This document shows, one piece after another, positions 37,556 through 47,200 of a DNA stretch of 64,000 bases. Within the stretch, counting starts at the first letter, position 1, and each line of letters begins with the position of its first letter. The DNA lies in assembly GCA_903929355.1 (NCBI GenBank), contig CAIYUN010000081.1, positions 62,001 to 126,000 on the forward strand. The letters are read 5' to 3'. The notes below the pieces were generated by a model. That model searched no databases, had not been told where the DNA came from, and saw only the letters and a list, made by a program, of their open reading frames with translations. Source of the DNA: an uncultured Opitutaceae bacterium (GTDB lineage: Bacteria > Verrucomicrobiota > Verrucomicrobiia > Opitutales > Opitutaceae). Made by a program: the position numbers and the translations under genes.

Positions 37556-39769
37556 ATGTTCCGAACCCCTTGGCGGCAAAGTCTGTGCTGGTGGCTGGTG
37601 GCCGCCAGCGGGCTGCTCGTGGTTTACGGGCCGGCGCTGCACGGGGGTTTTTTATGGGATGACGACGTGCACATCTCGGCGAACGAGGCGCTGCGGTCAG
37701 GCCTCGGGCTGGCGCGGATCTGGTTCGAGCCCGGGGCGGTGTGCCAGTATTATCCGCTGAGTTTTTCGGCCTTCTGGCTGGAATACCACCTCTGGGGGCT
37801 CGATCCCCTCGGCTACCATGTCGTCAATGTGCTGCTGCACGCGGCCGTGGCGGTGCTGCTGTGGCAGGTGCTGCGGCGGCTGCGGGTGCCGGGGGCGGGG
37901 CTGGCCGCCGCAATCTTCGCGGTGCATCCGGTGATGGTGATGAGCGTGGCGTGGATGACAGAGTTGAAGAATACGCTGGCGGCGGCGCTGGCGCTGGGGG
38001 CGATCTGGGCGTATTTGCGGTTTGCGCGGGTGGGGGTTTACGGCCAGAGGCCAGAAGCCAGAGGTCAGACGTCAGAGGACAGAGGGCAGAGGCCGGAAGT
38101 CGGAGGCCAGAGGCCAGAGGACGGAGGGCAGAGGGTGGAGTGGGGATTCTATCTGCTGGCGCTGGGGTTGTTTCAGCTGGCGATGTTCGCAAAGACGGCG
38201 GTGAGCTTTGTGCCGGCGACGCTGCTGTTGATCCTGTGGTGGCAACGGCCGAGACTGCGGTGGGCCGACGTCTGGCCGCTGGCGCCCATGCTGGCCATTG
38301 TCATCGTGATGGGCCGGATCACCGCCCAGGTCGAAGGGCGGATGGGGGCGACAGGCCCGGCCTATGACCACTCGGTGGCGGAGCGGGTGCTGATCGCCGG
38401 GCGCTCGTTCTGGTTCTATCTCGGCAAGCTGGTCTGGCCGGCGCACCTCTCATTCATCTATCCGCGTTGGGACGTGGAGCCCACGGCGTGGTGGCAGTGG
38501 TCGTTTCCGGTGGCCGCCGGGTTGCTGATGGCGGGCCTCTGGCTGGTGCGGGGGCGACTGGGGAAGGCGCCGCTCGTCGCCAGCCTCTACTTTTTCCTCT
38601 GCACCTCGGCACTGATCCTGGGCCTGACGCTGGACTTCACCCGCTACAGCTTTGTTTCAGACCACTGGCAATATTTTGGGGCGCCGGCGATCTGCGCGCT
38701 GGCGGGGGCGGGTATTCAGTTCTTGGTGCTTCGTTCTTGGTGCTTCGTTCCCAGCCCTTGGACTTTTGGGAGGGGGTGGGTGGGGGCGGTGATGGCCGGA
38801 CTGTTGCTGATGGTCCTGGCCGGGGCGAGCTGGCGGCAAAGCCACCTCTTCGCCGACGAAGAAACCCTCTGGCGCGCGACCTTGAGGCAAAATCCGGAGA
38901 GCGACATGGCCTGCGACAACCTCGGGCTGCTGCTGCTTCGCACCGGCCGGATCCCCGAGGCGGTGTTTTGGTTCAAGGAGGAGGTGAGACTCCATCCGCG
39001 GGACGAGGCGGGCCCCCACAACAATCTGGGCACCGCCCTGCTTGAACTGGGCCGGATCCCCGAGGCGGCGGCGGAGTTCGAGGAGTCCATGCGCCTGAAT
39101 CCGAACTACGATGTGACCCACAACAACCTGGGCGATGTGCTGAACCTGCAGGGCCAGCCGGAGGCGGCCCTGGCGGAGTACCAAACGGCACTGCGCCTGA
39201 AGCCGGACCATGGGACCACCCTCGCCAATCTGGCGGGAACCCTGCTGGAGCTGAACCGTGCCCGCGAGGCGCTGACCGCAGCGACGCGGGCGGTGGTGCT
39301 GGCCCCCGACGAGCCGGTGGCACGGCACACCCTGGGCAAGGTGCTGCACGCGCTGGGCCGGAATGAGGAGGCGGTGCGGGCCGAGGCGGCGGCTTTGCAG
39401 CTGCGGCCGGATTACCCGGCCGCGCAGGTGAACCTGGCGGTGGATCTCATGTTATTGGGTCGGGGGGCCGAGGCCATGCCGCAGCTGGCGGCGGTGGTGC
39501 GGTTGCATCCGGATAATTTCGATGCGCACAACGACTACGGGCTGGCGCTGGCCATGGCCGGGAGGGGGCCGGAGGCCGCCCTCCAGTTTGAGGCGGCCCT
39601 GCGCCTGCGGCCCGACCGGGCCGCCACGCACACCGACCTGGGCAAGGTCTATCTGCTGACCGGCCGGAAAGCGGAGGCGGCCGCCCAGTTCAATGCGGCA
39701 CTACAGCTGCAGCCGGACAACGCCGAGGCGAGGGCCGGGTTGCAGCAGGCGCACGTTGGCGGAGAATGA
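37556..39769 (+). CDS. TMTC-like membrane protein with TPR repeats, paralogue 2
   Basis: The 737-residue protein is highly similar to the 30348 gene from the first residues (MFRTPWRQSLCWWL) through LWDDDVHIS, HPVMVMSVAWMTELKNTL and about nine C-terminal TPRs. The charged linker has four repeats of a 7-residue unit (GQRPEAR, GQTSEDR, GQRPEVG, GQRPEDG), encoded by a heptamer array. A second insertion (FLVLRSWCFVPS) in a later loop is also array-encoded. Near-identity of the N-terminal DNA with paralogue 1 indicates recent duplication, with the phage island now between them. Confidence 0.75.
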   Translation: MFRTPWRQSLCWWLVAASGLLVVYGPALHGGFLWDDDVHISANEALRSGLGLARIWFEPGAVCQYYPLSFSAFWLEYHLWGLDPLGYHVVNVLLHAAVAVLLWQVLRRLRVPGAGLAAAIFAVHPVMVMSVAWMTELKNTLAAALALGAIWAYLRFARVGVYGQRPEARGQTSEDRGQRPEVGGQRPEDGGQRVEWGFYLLALGLFQLAMFAKTAVSFVPATLLLILWWQRPRLRWADVWPLAPMLAIVIVMGRITAQVEGRMGATGPAYDHSVAERVLIAGRSFWFYLGKLVWPAHLSFIYPRWDVEPTAWWQWSFPVAAGLLMAGLWLVRGRLGKAPLVASLYFFLCTSALILGLTLDFTRYSFVSDHWQYFGAPAICALAGAGIQFLVLRSWCFVPSPWTFGRGWVGAVMAGLLLMVLAGASWRQSHLFADEETLWRATLRQNPESDMACDNLGLLLLRTGRIPEAVFWFKEEVRLHPRDEAGPHNNLGTALLELGRIPEAAAEFEESMRLNPNYDVTHNNLGDVLNLQGQPEAALAEYQTALRLKPDHGTTLANLAGTLLELNRAREALTAATRAVVLAPDEPVARHTLGKVLHALGRNEEAVRAEAAALQLRPDYPAAQVNLAVDLMLLGRGAEAMPQLAAVVRLHPDNFDAHNDYGLALAMAGRGPEAALQFEAALRLRPDRAATHTDLGKVYLLTGRKAEAAAQFNAALQLQPDNAEARAGLQQAHVGGE
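38044..38136 (+). repeat. In-frame heptamer array, GTCAGAG type, long form
   Basis: About thirteen units (GCCAGAG, GTCAGAC, GACAGAG and so on) encode the linker of TPR paralogue 2. Three 7-nt units equal seven codons, so the protein shows a 7-residue period. Confidence 0.85.
38719..38753 (+). repeat. In-frame heptamer array, GTTCTTG/GTGCTTC type
   Basis: The units GTTCTTG, GTGCTTC, GTTCTTG, GTGCTTC and GTTCCCA are the reverse complement of the GAACCAA arrays of the prophage. They are inserted in frame in a membrane-loop region of paralogue 2; paralogues 1 and 3 lack it. Confidence 0.85.
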
Positions 39770-40111
39770 GGTGCAGCAGATTTTTTATGGTTTAACGCCA
39801 AGGCGCGAAGGCGCGAAGGACGAACCAGTGGAGAAGGACTGCTGATTCACGCAGGAAGGGATGGGGAGACCACAAGGACGGGGACTTCGCCCATGACCTA
39901 CCCAAACAAAAACCTGCAACCACTTATGCATACTAATTTTCACTGATCGGATCCTCAGAATCAGTGTTCATCAGTGTCAATCAGTGTTGAAATCCGATCG
40001 TTGGAAAAGGTCACATCCAAGTGTTCCAAGAGTTGTTGGGCTATTCATAATCATTGGGTTGGAGTCATCCAAGAATCGGCACTGGGGTAGAAGGGGTGCA
40101 ACTGGAAGTGG
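39770..40111. other. Convergent gap with short-period arrays
   Basis: No gene is seen between two converging TPR genes. There is an 8-nt-period array near 39793-39822 (GGCGCGAAGGCGCGAAGG) and a roughly 10-nt-period array near 39958-39993 (CAGTGTTCATCAGTG, AATCAGTGTTGAAA). No clear terminator hairpin with a T-tract was found. Confidence 0.5.
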
Positions 40112-41998
40112 TCAGCGCGGGCCGGCGTCGTGGAGCGGCGAGCCGGCCTGATATAGTTTGAGCTGGGCCTGGAGGACGGCGACCATGCCGGGCTGGTGCT
40201 GGGTGTCGGCCAGTTCCGCCCCGCGTCGGGCGGTGGCGATGGCTTCGGGAAAACGGCCGGCTTCGGCATAGGCCGCCGCCAGGGTGCCCAGCACGATCGG
40301 ATTGTCCTCACCCGTGATCTGCACCGCCTTTGTGGCCAGCTCGACCGCCTTGGGGCCGTCGCGCTGCGAAGCCTGCGGCAAGGTGGCCAGCAACAACGCC
40401 AGGTTGTTCTGCGCCTGCCAGTAGTTGGGCCAGATTTGCAGGGCCTGTTGGTAGTGGGTGATCGCGTCGGTCACCCGGCCCTTTTGGACCAAGGCGATGG
40501 CCAGGTTGTAGTGGGCGTTTGCGTAATCGGGCTCGATTTGCAGGGCCTGCTGGAACTGGGCGATGGCCTCGTCTGTGCCGCCCTTTTGGAACAGGGCGGT
40601 GCCGAGGTCATTGCGGGCATCCACATCGTCGGGACTGATTTGCAGGGACTGCTGGAATTGGGCGATCGCTTCGTCCGGGCGAACTTGGTGCAGCAGGTCA
40701 ATGCCGAGGGTGTTATGCGCCCAGCCGGGATTTTGGGCCATCGCGGCCTGACAGAGGGCTTCCTCGCTGGCGAAGTCCCGGCTATGGCGCCAGGTGGCGC
40801 CCGCCAGCGCGAGCAGCAGCAGGCTGGCGAGGGTGGCGGCGGCGGGCCGGCCGAGCCAGGCCAGGCCACGGGCCAGGCCGGCCCCCGCCAGGGCGCACAT
40901 CCCCAAGGCCCCGAAATACTGCCAGTGGTCGGTGACGAAGCTGTAGCGGGTCATGTAGAGCGACATGCCCAGGATCAGCGCCGACGTGCAGAGAAAGAAA
41001 TGCAGCAAGGCGGCCAGAGGCGCCTTGCCCAGCCGCCCCCGCACCAGCCAGAGGCCCGCCATCAGCAACCCCGTGGCCAGCGGAAACAACCACTGCCACC
41101 ACGCCGCAGGATCCACGTGCCAACGCGGATAGATGAACGACAGGTTCGCCGGCCAGACCAGCTTGCCGAGGTAGAACCAAAACGAGCGCCCGGCGATCAG
41201 CACCCGCTCCGGGAAAGTCTGGGCAAACTCGGCCCCGGTGGCCCCCGACAGCCGTTCCACGCGGCCGGTGATCCGGCCCATCACGATGACAATGGCCAGC
41301 AGCGGCAGCAGCGGCCAGAGATCGGCCCACCGCAGGCGGGGCCGCCGCCACCACAGGATCAACAGCAGCGTCGCCGGCACAAAACTCACCGCCGTCTTGG
41401 CGAACATCGCCAGTTGAAACAGCCCCAGCGCCAGCAGATAGAATCCCCACTCCACCCTCTGCCCTCTGTCCTCTGGCATCTGGCCATAAACTCCCACCCG
41501 GGCAAACCGCAGATAGGCCCAGATCGCCCCCAGCGCCAGCGCCGCCGACAGCGTGTTTTTCAACTCTGTCATCCAAGCCACACTCATCACCATCACCGGA
41601 TGCAGGGCAAAAATCGCGGCGGCCAGCAGGGCGCCCGGCGCCCGCAGTCGGGCGAGCACTCGCCACAACAGCACGGCCACCGCCGCGTGCAGCAGGACGT
41701 TCACCACATGGTAGCCCAACGGATCCAAACCCCACAGATGATACTCCAGCCAGAAGACCGAGAAGGTCAGCGGATAATACTGGCAAGTCGCCCCCGGCAC
41801 GAGCCAGATTCGCTCCAGCCCCGGGTTGGAGCGCAGCGCTTCATTGGCCGAAATATGGGTGTCGTCGTCCCAGAGGAACCCGCCATGCAGCGCCGGCCCA
41901 TAGGCCGTAAGCAACACCGCCACGAAGGCCAACGCCACAACGATCGTCAGGCGCCACGAAGGCGGCGGCGGGGTGGAAGCGATCGGCGCGGGGTTCAT
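40112..41998 (-). CDS. TMTC-like membrane protein with TPR repeats, paralogue 3
   Basis: The start at ATG 41998 (MNPAPIASTPPPPSW) gives 628 residues; ATG 42043 is a longer option. The membrane part is strongly similar to paralogues 1 and 2 (LWDDDTHIS; YYPLTFSVFWLEYHLWG; RYSFVTDHWQYFG). The TPR part is shorter (five or six units, EAIAQFQQSLQISPDD pattern) and diverged. The charged linker is only GQMPEDRGQR, the shortest array form. It is convergent with paralogue 2. Confidence 0.75.
   Translation of the reverse strand: MNPAPIASTPPPPSWRLTIVVALAFVAVLLTAYGPALHGGFLWDDDTHISANEALRSNPGLERIWLVPGATCQYYPLTFSVFWLEYHLWGLDPLGYHVVNVLLHAAVAVLLWRVLARLRAPGALLAAAIFALHPVMVMSVAWMTELKNTLSAALALGAIWAYLRFARVGVYGQMPEDRGQRVEWGFYLLALGLFQLAMFAKTAVSFVPATLLLILWWRRPRLRWADLWPLLPLLAIVIVMGRITGRVERLSGATGAEFAQTFPERVLIAGRSFWFYLGKLVWPANLSFIYPRWHVDPAAWWQWLFPLATGLLMAGLWLVRGRLGKAPLAALLHFFLCTSALILGMSLYMTRYSFVTDHWQYFGALGMCALAGAGLARGLAWLGRPAAATLASLLLLALAGATWRHSRDFASEEALCQAAMAQNPGWAHNTLGIDLLHQVRPDEAIAQFQQSLQISPDDVDARNDLGTALFQKGGTDEAIAQFQQALQIEPDYANAHYNLAIALVQKGRVTDAITHYQQALQIWPNYWQAQNNLALLLATLPQASQRDGPKAVELATKAVQITGEDNPIVLGTLAAAYAEAGRFPEAIATARRGAELADTQHQPGMVAVLQAQLKLYQAGSPLHDAGPR
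41455..41486 (-). repeat. In-frame heptamer array, short form
   Basis: About four units on the sense strand (GCCAGAT, GCCAGAG, GACAGAG, GGCAGAG) encode the linker of TPR paralogue 3, at the same site as the longer arrays in its paralogues. Confidence 0.75.
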
Positions 41999-42106
41999 GC
42001 GGAGAGACCCATCCAATCCCCTCACTGATGTCTTGCCAGCCAAATTGCCCCGGCACCGGGCGGAATCAAACCTGGATTAAATCATATTCCGGCCGGGCAA
42101 TCGATC

Positions 42107-42184
42107 AACGCAAAGCCGCAAAGGTGCAAAGGCGCAGGGGAGAAGATTGGACTTCGCGCCTCTGCATCTTGGCGCCTTCGCGTT
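42107..42184. repeat. Inverted pair of 8-nt-period arrays
   Basis: The left arm AACGCAAAGCCGCAAAGG... and the right arm ...GGCGCCTTCGCGTT are imperfect reverse complements of about 30 nt, separated by about 17 nt. Each arm is itself an octamer array (GCAAAGGC/GCGCCTTC). Folding would give a long imperfect hairpin. It lies upstream of TPR paralogue 3 and the aminopeptidase, which diverge. Confidence 0.7.
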
Positions 42185-42300
42185 AATTCCATATCTGTCT
42201 ACCCTCCAGAACTTATGCCGTCAGGTTGACCATGAAGCCAGGAAAGGGGAGGGGACCAACTCTGGCAGGGATTTTTCCTGGTTTCCTGGCTTCCCCCTTT

Positions 42301-42342
42301 TTCATCCTTCATAATTCATCATTCGTCCTTCATCCTTCACTA
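42301..42342 (+). repeat. Heptamer array, TTCATCC type, before the aminopeptidase
   Basis: The units TTCATCC, TTCATAA, TTCATCA, TTCGTCC, TTCATCC and TTCACTA are followed by six bases and the ATG at 42349. It is the same unit type and placement as the array at 30313. Confidence 0.8.
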
Positions 42343-42348
42343 CCTCCC

Positions 42349-43467
42349 ATGCTCCTCGACCCCCGCTTCACCCAACTGGCCGGTGTGCTCACCGGTTTTT
42401 CCTGCGCGCTCCGGCCGGGCGAGCGCGTGTACATCGACGCCTACGACGTGCCGGACGCGATGGTGGTGGCGCTGATCCGCGCCGCGCGGGCGCGGGGGGC
42501 GCACCCGACCGTCGGCCTGCACCGCGCGCGGATCACCCGCGAGCTGGTGCTGGGGGCGGAGGAGGCGCAATACGCCCCGCTGGCCGCGGTCGAGCTCGCG
42601 CGGATGGAAAAAATGGACGCCTACATCGCTTTGCGCGGCTCCGACAACATCTTCGAGGCCTCCGACGTGCCGCCGGCCCGGGCCCAGGTGGTCGCGCGGC
42701 TGATGAAACCCGTCCAGGACCGCCGCGTGAACCGGACCAAGTGGGTCGTGACCCGCTGGCCCGCGCCGGCCATGGCGCAGCAGGCGGGGATGAGCACGGA
42801 GGCGTTTGAGGATTTCTATTTCCGGGTCTGCACGCTCGATTACGCGCGGATGAAGCCCGGCATGAACGCGCTGGTGGCGCTGATGAAAAAGACCGACCGC
42901 GTGCGCATCACTGGGCCCGGCACGGACCTGGCCTTTTCGATCAAGGGCATCGGGGCGGTGGCGTGCGGAGGATTGCGCAACATCCCTGATGGCGAGGTGT
43001 TTTCGTGTCCGGTGCGCGACAGTGTCGAGGGGGTGGTGCAGTACAATGCGCCGAGCGTGTATCTGGGGGCGGCGTTCGACCGGGTCCGGCTCGGCTTCAA
43101 GCGGGGCCGGGTGGTCGAGGCAACGTCAAGCAACCCCAAGCGGCTGAACGAGATACTGGACACCGACGAAGGGGCGCGTTTCATCGGCGAGTTCGCGCTG
43201 GGCTTCAACCCGCACATCCGGGAGCCGATGCGCGACATCCTGTTTGATGAAAAGATTGCCGGATCGTTTCATTTCACGCCCGGCCAGGCCTATGGCGAGG
43301 CCGATAACGGGAACCGCTCGGCGGTGCATTGGGACCTGGTGTGCATCCAGCGGCCCGAGCACGGCGGGGGCGAGATCTGGTTCGACGGCAAACTCATCCG
43401 CAAGGACGGCAGGTTCATACCGCCGGCGCTGCAAAAACTGAACCCGGAATACCTGCTGGGCGAGTGA
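42349..43467 (+). CDS. Aminopeptidase, family M29 (thermophilic aminopeptidase type)
   Basis: The 372-residue protein shows the M29 pattern: an N-terminal domain ([26 protein letters not shown]) and a metal-binding half with [15 protein letters not shown] (Glu), [10 protein letters not shown] (Glu), [17 protein letters not shown] (His, with downstream Tyr/Glu) and SAVHWDLV (His, Asp). It hydrolyses N-terminal residues of peptides using two metal ions in the cytoplasm. An upstream in-frame ATG (42232) is not used because the TTCATCC array falls inside that extension. Confidence 0.85.
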   Translation: MLLDPRFTQLAGVLTGFSCALRPGERVYIDAYDVPDAMVVALIRAARARGAHPTVGLHRARITRELVLGAEEAQYAPLAAVELARMEKMDAYIALRGSDNIFEASDVPPARAQVVARLMKPVQDRRVNRTKWVVTRWPAPAMAQQAGMSTEAFEDFYFRVCTLDYARMKPGMNALVALMKKTDRVRITGPGTDLAFSIKGIGAVACGGLRNIPDGEVFSCPVRDSVEGVVQYNAPSVYLGAAFDRVRLGFKRGRVVEATSSNPKRLNEILDTDEGARFIGEFALGFNPHIREPMRDILFDEKIAGSFHFTPGQAYGEADNGNRSAVHWDLVCIQRPEHGGGEIWFDGKLIRKDGRFIPPALQKLNPEYLLGE

Positions 43468-43514
43468 GGGTCCCCGGAGCAAAACGCCAAGCCGCAGGAA
43501 AACCCCCTTCACAG

Positions 43515-43985
43515 GGAACGTGTTGATCCGTGTAATCCGTGGTTAAAACCTCCGCCCTCCGTTCCAGATTTCTTGATTTCCCCAATCAATTCCGAATCTG
43601 GAACTCAGGAACTCAGGTCGGAACAATCATTTGTATTCGGACCAACCCTCTTGGCTGATGAGCGACCAGTTGCCCGTTTTGTGGTCGATCTACTTCCGTA
43701 TCCGTGTTGATCCGTGTAATCCGTGGTTAAAACTCGGCTCTCCGTTCCTGATTTCCTGATTTCCCCATTCAATTCCGAATCTGGAACTAAGGAACTCAGG
43801 TCGGACCAATCATTTGTATTCGGACCCAACCCCCTTGGCTGATGAGCGACCAGATGCCCGTTTTGTGGTCGATCTACTTCCGTATCCGTGATGGTCCGTG
43901 GTTAAATCCGATTGCCAAATCTTGGTTCACTGGTTCGCCCTCCTGCCTTTGCGCCTTCGCGCCTTCGCGTTAAATGCATGGAGCA
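43515..43985. repeat. Composite intergenic repeat, copy C, 184-bp tandem
   Basis: GTTGATCCGTGTAATCCGTGG begins near 43521 and again near 43705, and GTGGTCGATCTACTTCCGT at 43681 and 43865, giving a 184-bp period. Modules shared with copies A and B are CTGATTTCCTGATTTCC and GGAACTCAGGAACTCAGG. An 8-nt array (CTTTGCGCCTTCGCGCC) closes the region. No gene is supported here. Confidence 0.8.
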
Positions 43986-44000
43986 GCAGGGGCTGGCTTG

Positions 44001-44075
44001 CGGAAGTTTTTTCCGCTGGGTCATGCGCTTCGCAGCGCAAGCACGAAACGTGGGAGCGCAAGCGGAAAAAGTTCC
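44001..44075. promoter_or_regulatory. Inverted repeat upstream of the PATR gene
   Basis: GGAAGTTTTTTCCGCT and AAGCGGAAAAAGTTCC form an imperfect 16-bp inverted repeat around an inner GCGCT-TCGC-AGCGC hairpin. It lies about 200 nt before the giant gene. The T-rich arm could also act in termination. The following 200 nt contain no clear gene or consensus promoter. Confidence 0.4.
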
Positions 44076-44273
44076 ATTTTGTGAATAAAATTCGTCATTT
44101 AGGGGTTGCCAACCGTTTGCCAGAGGAGCATCCTCTGTCTCGGCTTTCTCCGCTTCTACCTCTAAAAATCCCCCATGTCCGCCCCAACGCGCCACGCTTT
44201 TGCATCGGCCAACCCTGCTGGCCCGAATGACTTAGGTGTTTGCCCGTTCCCAATTTCCAACCCCCGCTTTGTC

Positions 44274-47200
44274 ATGAAAACTCCCGTCGCACGCCCTCGT
44301 TTTCTGTCACTTTTTTTCCGGTCACTGGCCCCTCCTCCTGCGGGGCTCACCGCCATTGCTCTGTTCGCCGTTTTGTTCGCCGGCGCGGCGCGCGCCCAGA
44401 CCACGCTGCCCGGGTACATCGTGAAGGCCGGGACGGGCACGGACATCAGCCAGGCGGCGGCGTGGACGACGATCCCTGCGTTCGACGGCACCGATCAGGC
44501 CGCGTGGAACGGCACGGCGGGAGTGGGCGGCAGCACGGTGGACGTTGGCGGCGGCGTGTCTTTTCTGGGGTTGACCTTGTTCAGCGGCACGACCCAAAAC
44601 GTCACCATCAACGCTTTGACGGGTGGCACGCTCACGCTCGGTGGCTCCGGCATCATCATGTTGGGTGGCGCGTCGAACAATCTCACCATCAACAGCGCGG
44701 TCACCCTCGGGGCGAACCAGACTTGGTCGGTGGGCAGCGGCGATACTCTGACGGTCTCGGGCGCGTTGAGCGGTGCGTTCAACCTGAGCCAGGCGGGCGC
44801 GGGTACGCTGGTGCTGTCCGGGGCCAACAACATCGGCTATACGGGGCTCACCACGGTCACCGGTGGCACGCTGAGCATCAACTCGATCAGCAATCTCGCT
44901 GCGGCCCCCGCCTCGTTCACCGCCAATGAAATCACCCTGAACGGCGGGGCGCTCTCGACCAGCTTCTCGGCCACGAGCACGCTGGCGGCCAACACGGGCA
45001 TCACCCTGGGGGCCGGCGGCGGCACCCTCAGCATCAACACGAACCGGCTCACCATTCCCGCGGTCGATGTGATCAGCGGTACGGGCGCCCTCACCATCAC
45101 CGGCAACAGCACCCTGGATTTGCAGCAGCAGAACACCTACACCGGCGGCACGACGCTGGCGGCTGGACTGGGCATCGTGACGATTGTCGAGGCCACTTCC
45201 ACGACTGTCGCCGGCAGCCTCGTGAGCGGCGCCTTCGGCACCGGCACGGTGAACCTGGCCGGCGGCGGCCTGCGTTCCTCGACCGTCACCTCGAATTCCG
45301 TGGCCAACACGGTGGTGATCTCGGGCGACACCACCTTTGCCACGGGCGGCACCGACCAGCCCCTGACCTTCACCGGCCCTGTCACCCTGACTGGCGTCGC
45401 CGGCACCAACCGCGTGCTGACGGTCAACACCAACCCGGGCACGGTCGCCATCACCCTCACCGGGGTGATTGGCGACGGCGGGAATAACCTGGGCCTCACC
45501 AAGGCCGGCACCGGCCTGCTGGTGCTGCCGGGCCTGAACACCTATACCGGGGTGACGAGCATCAGCGGGGGCACGCTGAGCACGGGCGCGACGGGCACGT
45601 TGGCCAACGGTGGCACGGTCAGCTCCATCGGCAAATCGGCGAGCGGGGCGGGCAACCTGCAGCTCTTCGCGGGCGCGTTGCAATACCTGAGCAACGGCGC
45701 GGCCACCTCCACCGACCGTCTTTTCACGTTCGGTGCGGGTGCGGTCAGCCTTGACGCGTCGGGCACGAACGCCCTCACCTTTGCGAACACGGGCGCGCTG
45801 GCCTACACCGGCAGCGGCAACCGCACCCTCACCTTCACCGGCACGAACGCGGCGGCCAACGTTTTCACCCCGATCATCGCCAACGGGGCGGGCGGCACCA
45901 CCTCGCTGGTCAAGAACGGCGCGGGCGAGTGGGTGCTGGCGGGGTTGGACACCTATACGGGCGGCACCACCGTGACGGCGGGCACGCTCGTGCTGGGCTT
46001 GCCCAACGGGTTGGCGGCGGCGGGGCTGCTGACGGTCAACGGCGGCGCTTTTGACCTGGCGGGGAACGCGCAGACCTTCGTCGGCCTCTCCGGCACAGGC
46101 GGCACGGTGATCTCTTCGGCCGGCACACCGACCCTGACCATCAACAACCTCGCCCCGGCAATCACGACCTACAGCGGCGTGGTCGGCGGTTCGCTGGGCG
46201 TGACCATAAACGGGACGGGCACGCAGGCGCTGACCGGCGCGAACACCTACACCGGGCTGACCACAATCACCAGTGGCACGCTCACCACCGGCGCGGCCGG
46301 CACCACGGGCACGGGTGCCGTGGTGCTCAACGGCGGCGCATTGCAATTTCTCAATACCGCCGCGCGGACGACCAACGCGCAAATCACCCTGGGTACGGGC
46401 GGCATCATTGACGCCTCGGGCACCAGCCCGGTCAGCTTCACCAACACGGCGGCGCTGACGGTTCCGGGGACCAACTTGGCGGCCACGCTCACGCTCACCG
46501 GCGCGAGCGCCGGCGCGAACACCTTTGCCCCCATCATCGTGAACAACGGCACGGGCTTGGTTTCGTTGGTGAAGAACGGTGCGGGCCAGTGGGCGGTCAC
46601 GGGTTTGAACACCTATACCGGCCCGACGACCATCCTCACCGGCACCCTGAGCACCGGCGCGGCGGGCACGCTCGCCGTCGGGGGCCAGGCCAGCAGCATC
46701 GGCGCCTCCGCCAACACCGCCCCGGGGCTGGTGCTGAACGGCGGTGCGCTGCAATACGCCGGGAACGCGGCCGGGGTCACCGACCGCCTGTTCACCCTCG
46801 GTGCGGCGGGCGGCACGCTGGACGCCTCGGGCGGCGGCACGCTCACCTTTAACAATAATGCCGGGGCGGTCGCCTTTTCCTCGGCCAACTTCGCCGAAAC
46901 GCTCACGTTCAGCGGCGCAAACGCCGGCCTCAATACTTTTGCGCCGGTGCTCGGCAACAACGGCGCTGGCCTGACCGCGCTGACGAAGACCGGGGTGGGG
47001 GAGTGGGTCTTGGCGGCCGCGAACACCTACACCGGTGTGACCACGATCAGCCGCGGCACGCTGAGCACGGGTGCTAACGGCATATTTGCCAATGGCGGCA
47101 CGGCCAGCGCGATCGGTGCAGCGGGCAACGCGGCGACCAACATTGTGCTGAACGGCGGGGCCCTGCAATATGCCAACACCGGCGCGGCGGAGAGCACCGA

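Noticed and set aside
43898-44230. ORF upstream of the PATR gene
   Set aside because: It runs through an octamer array and an inverted repeat and has no protein-like composition.
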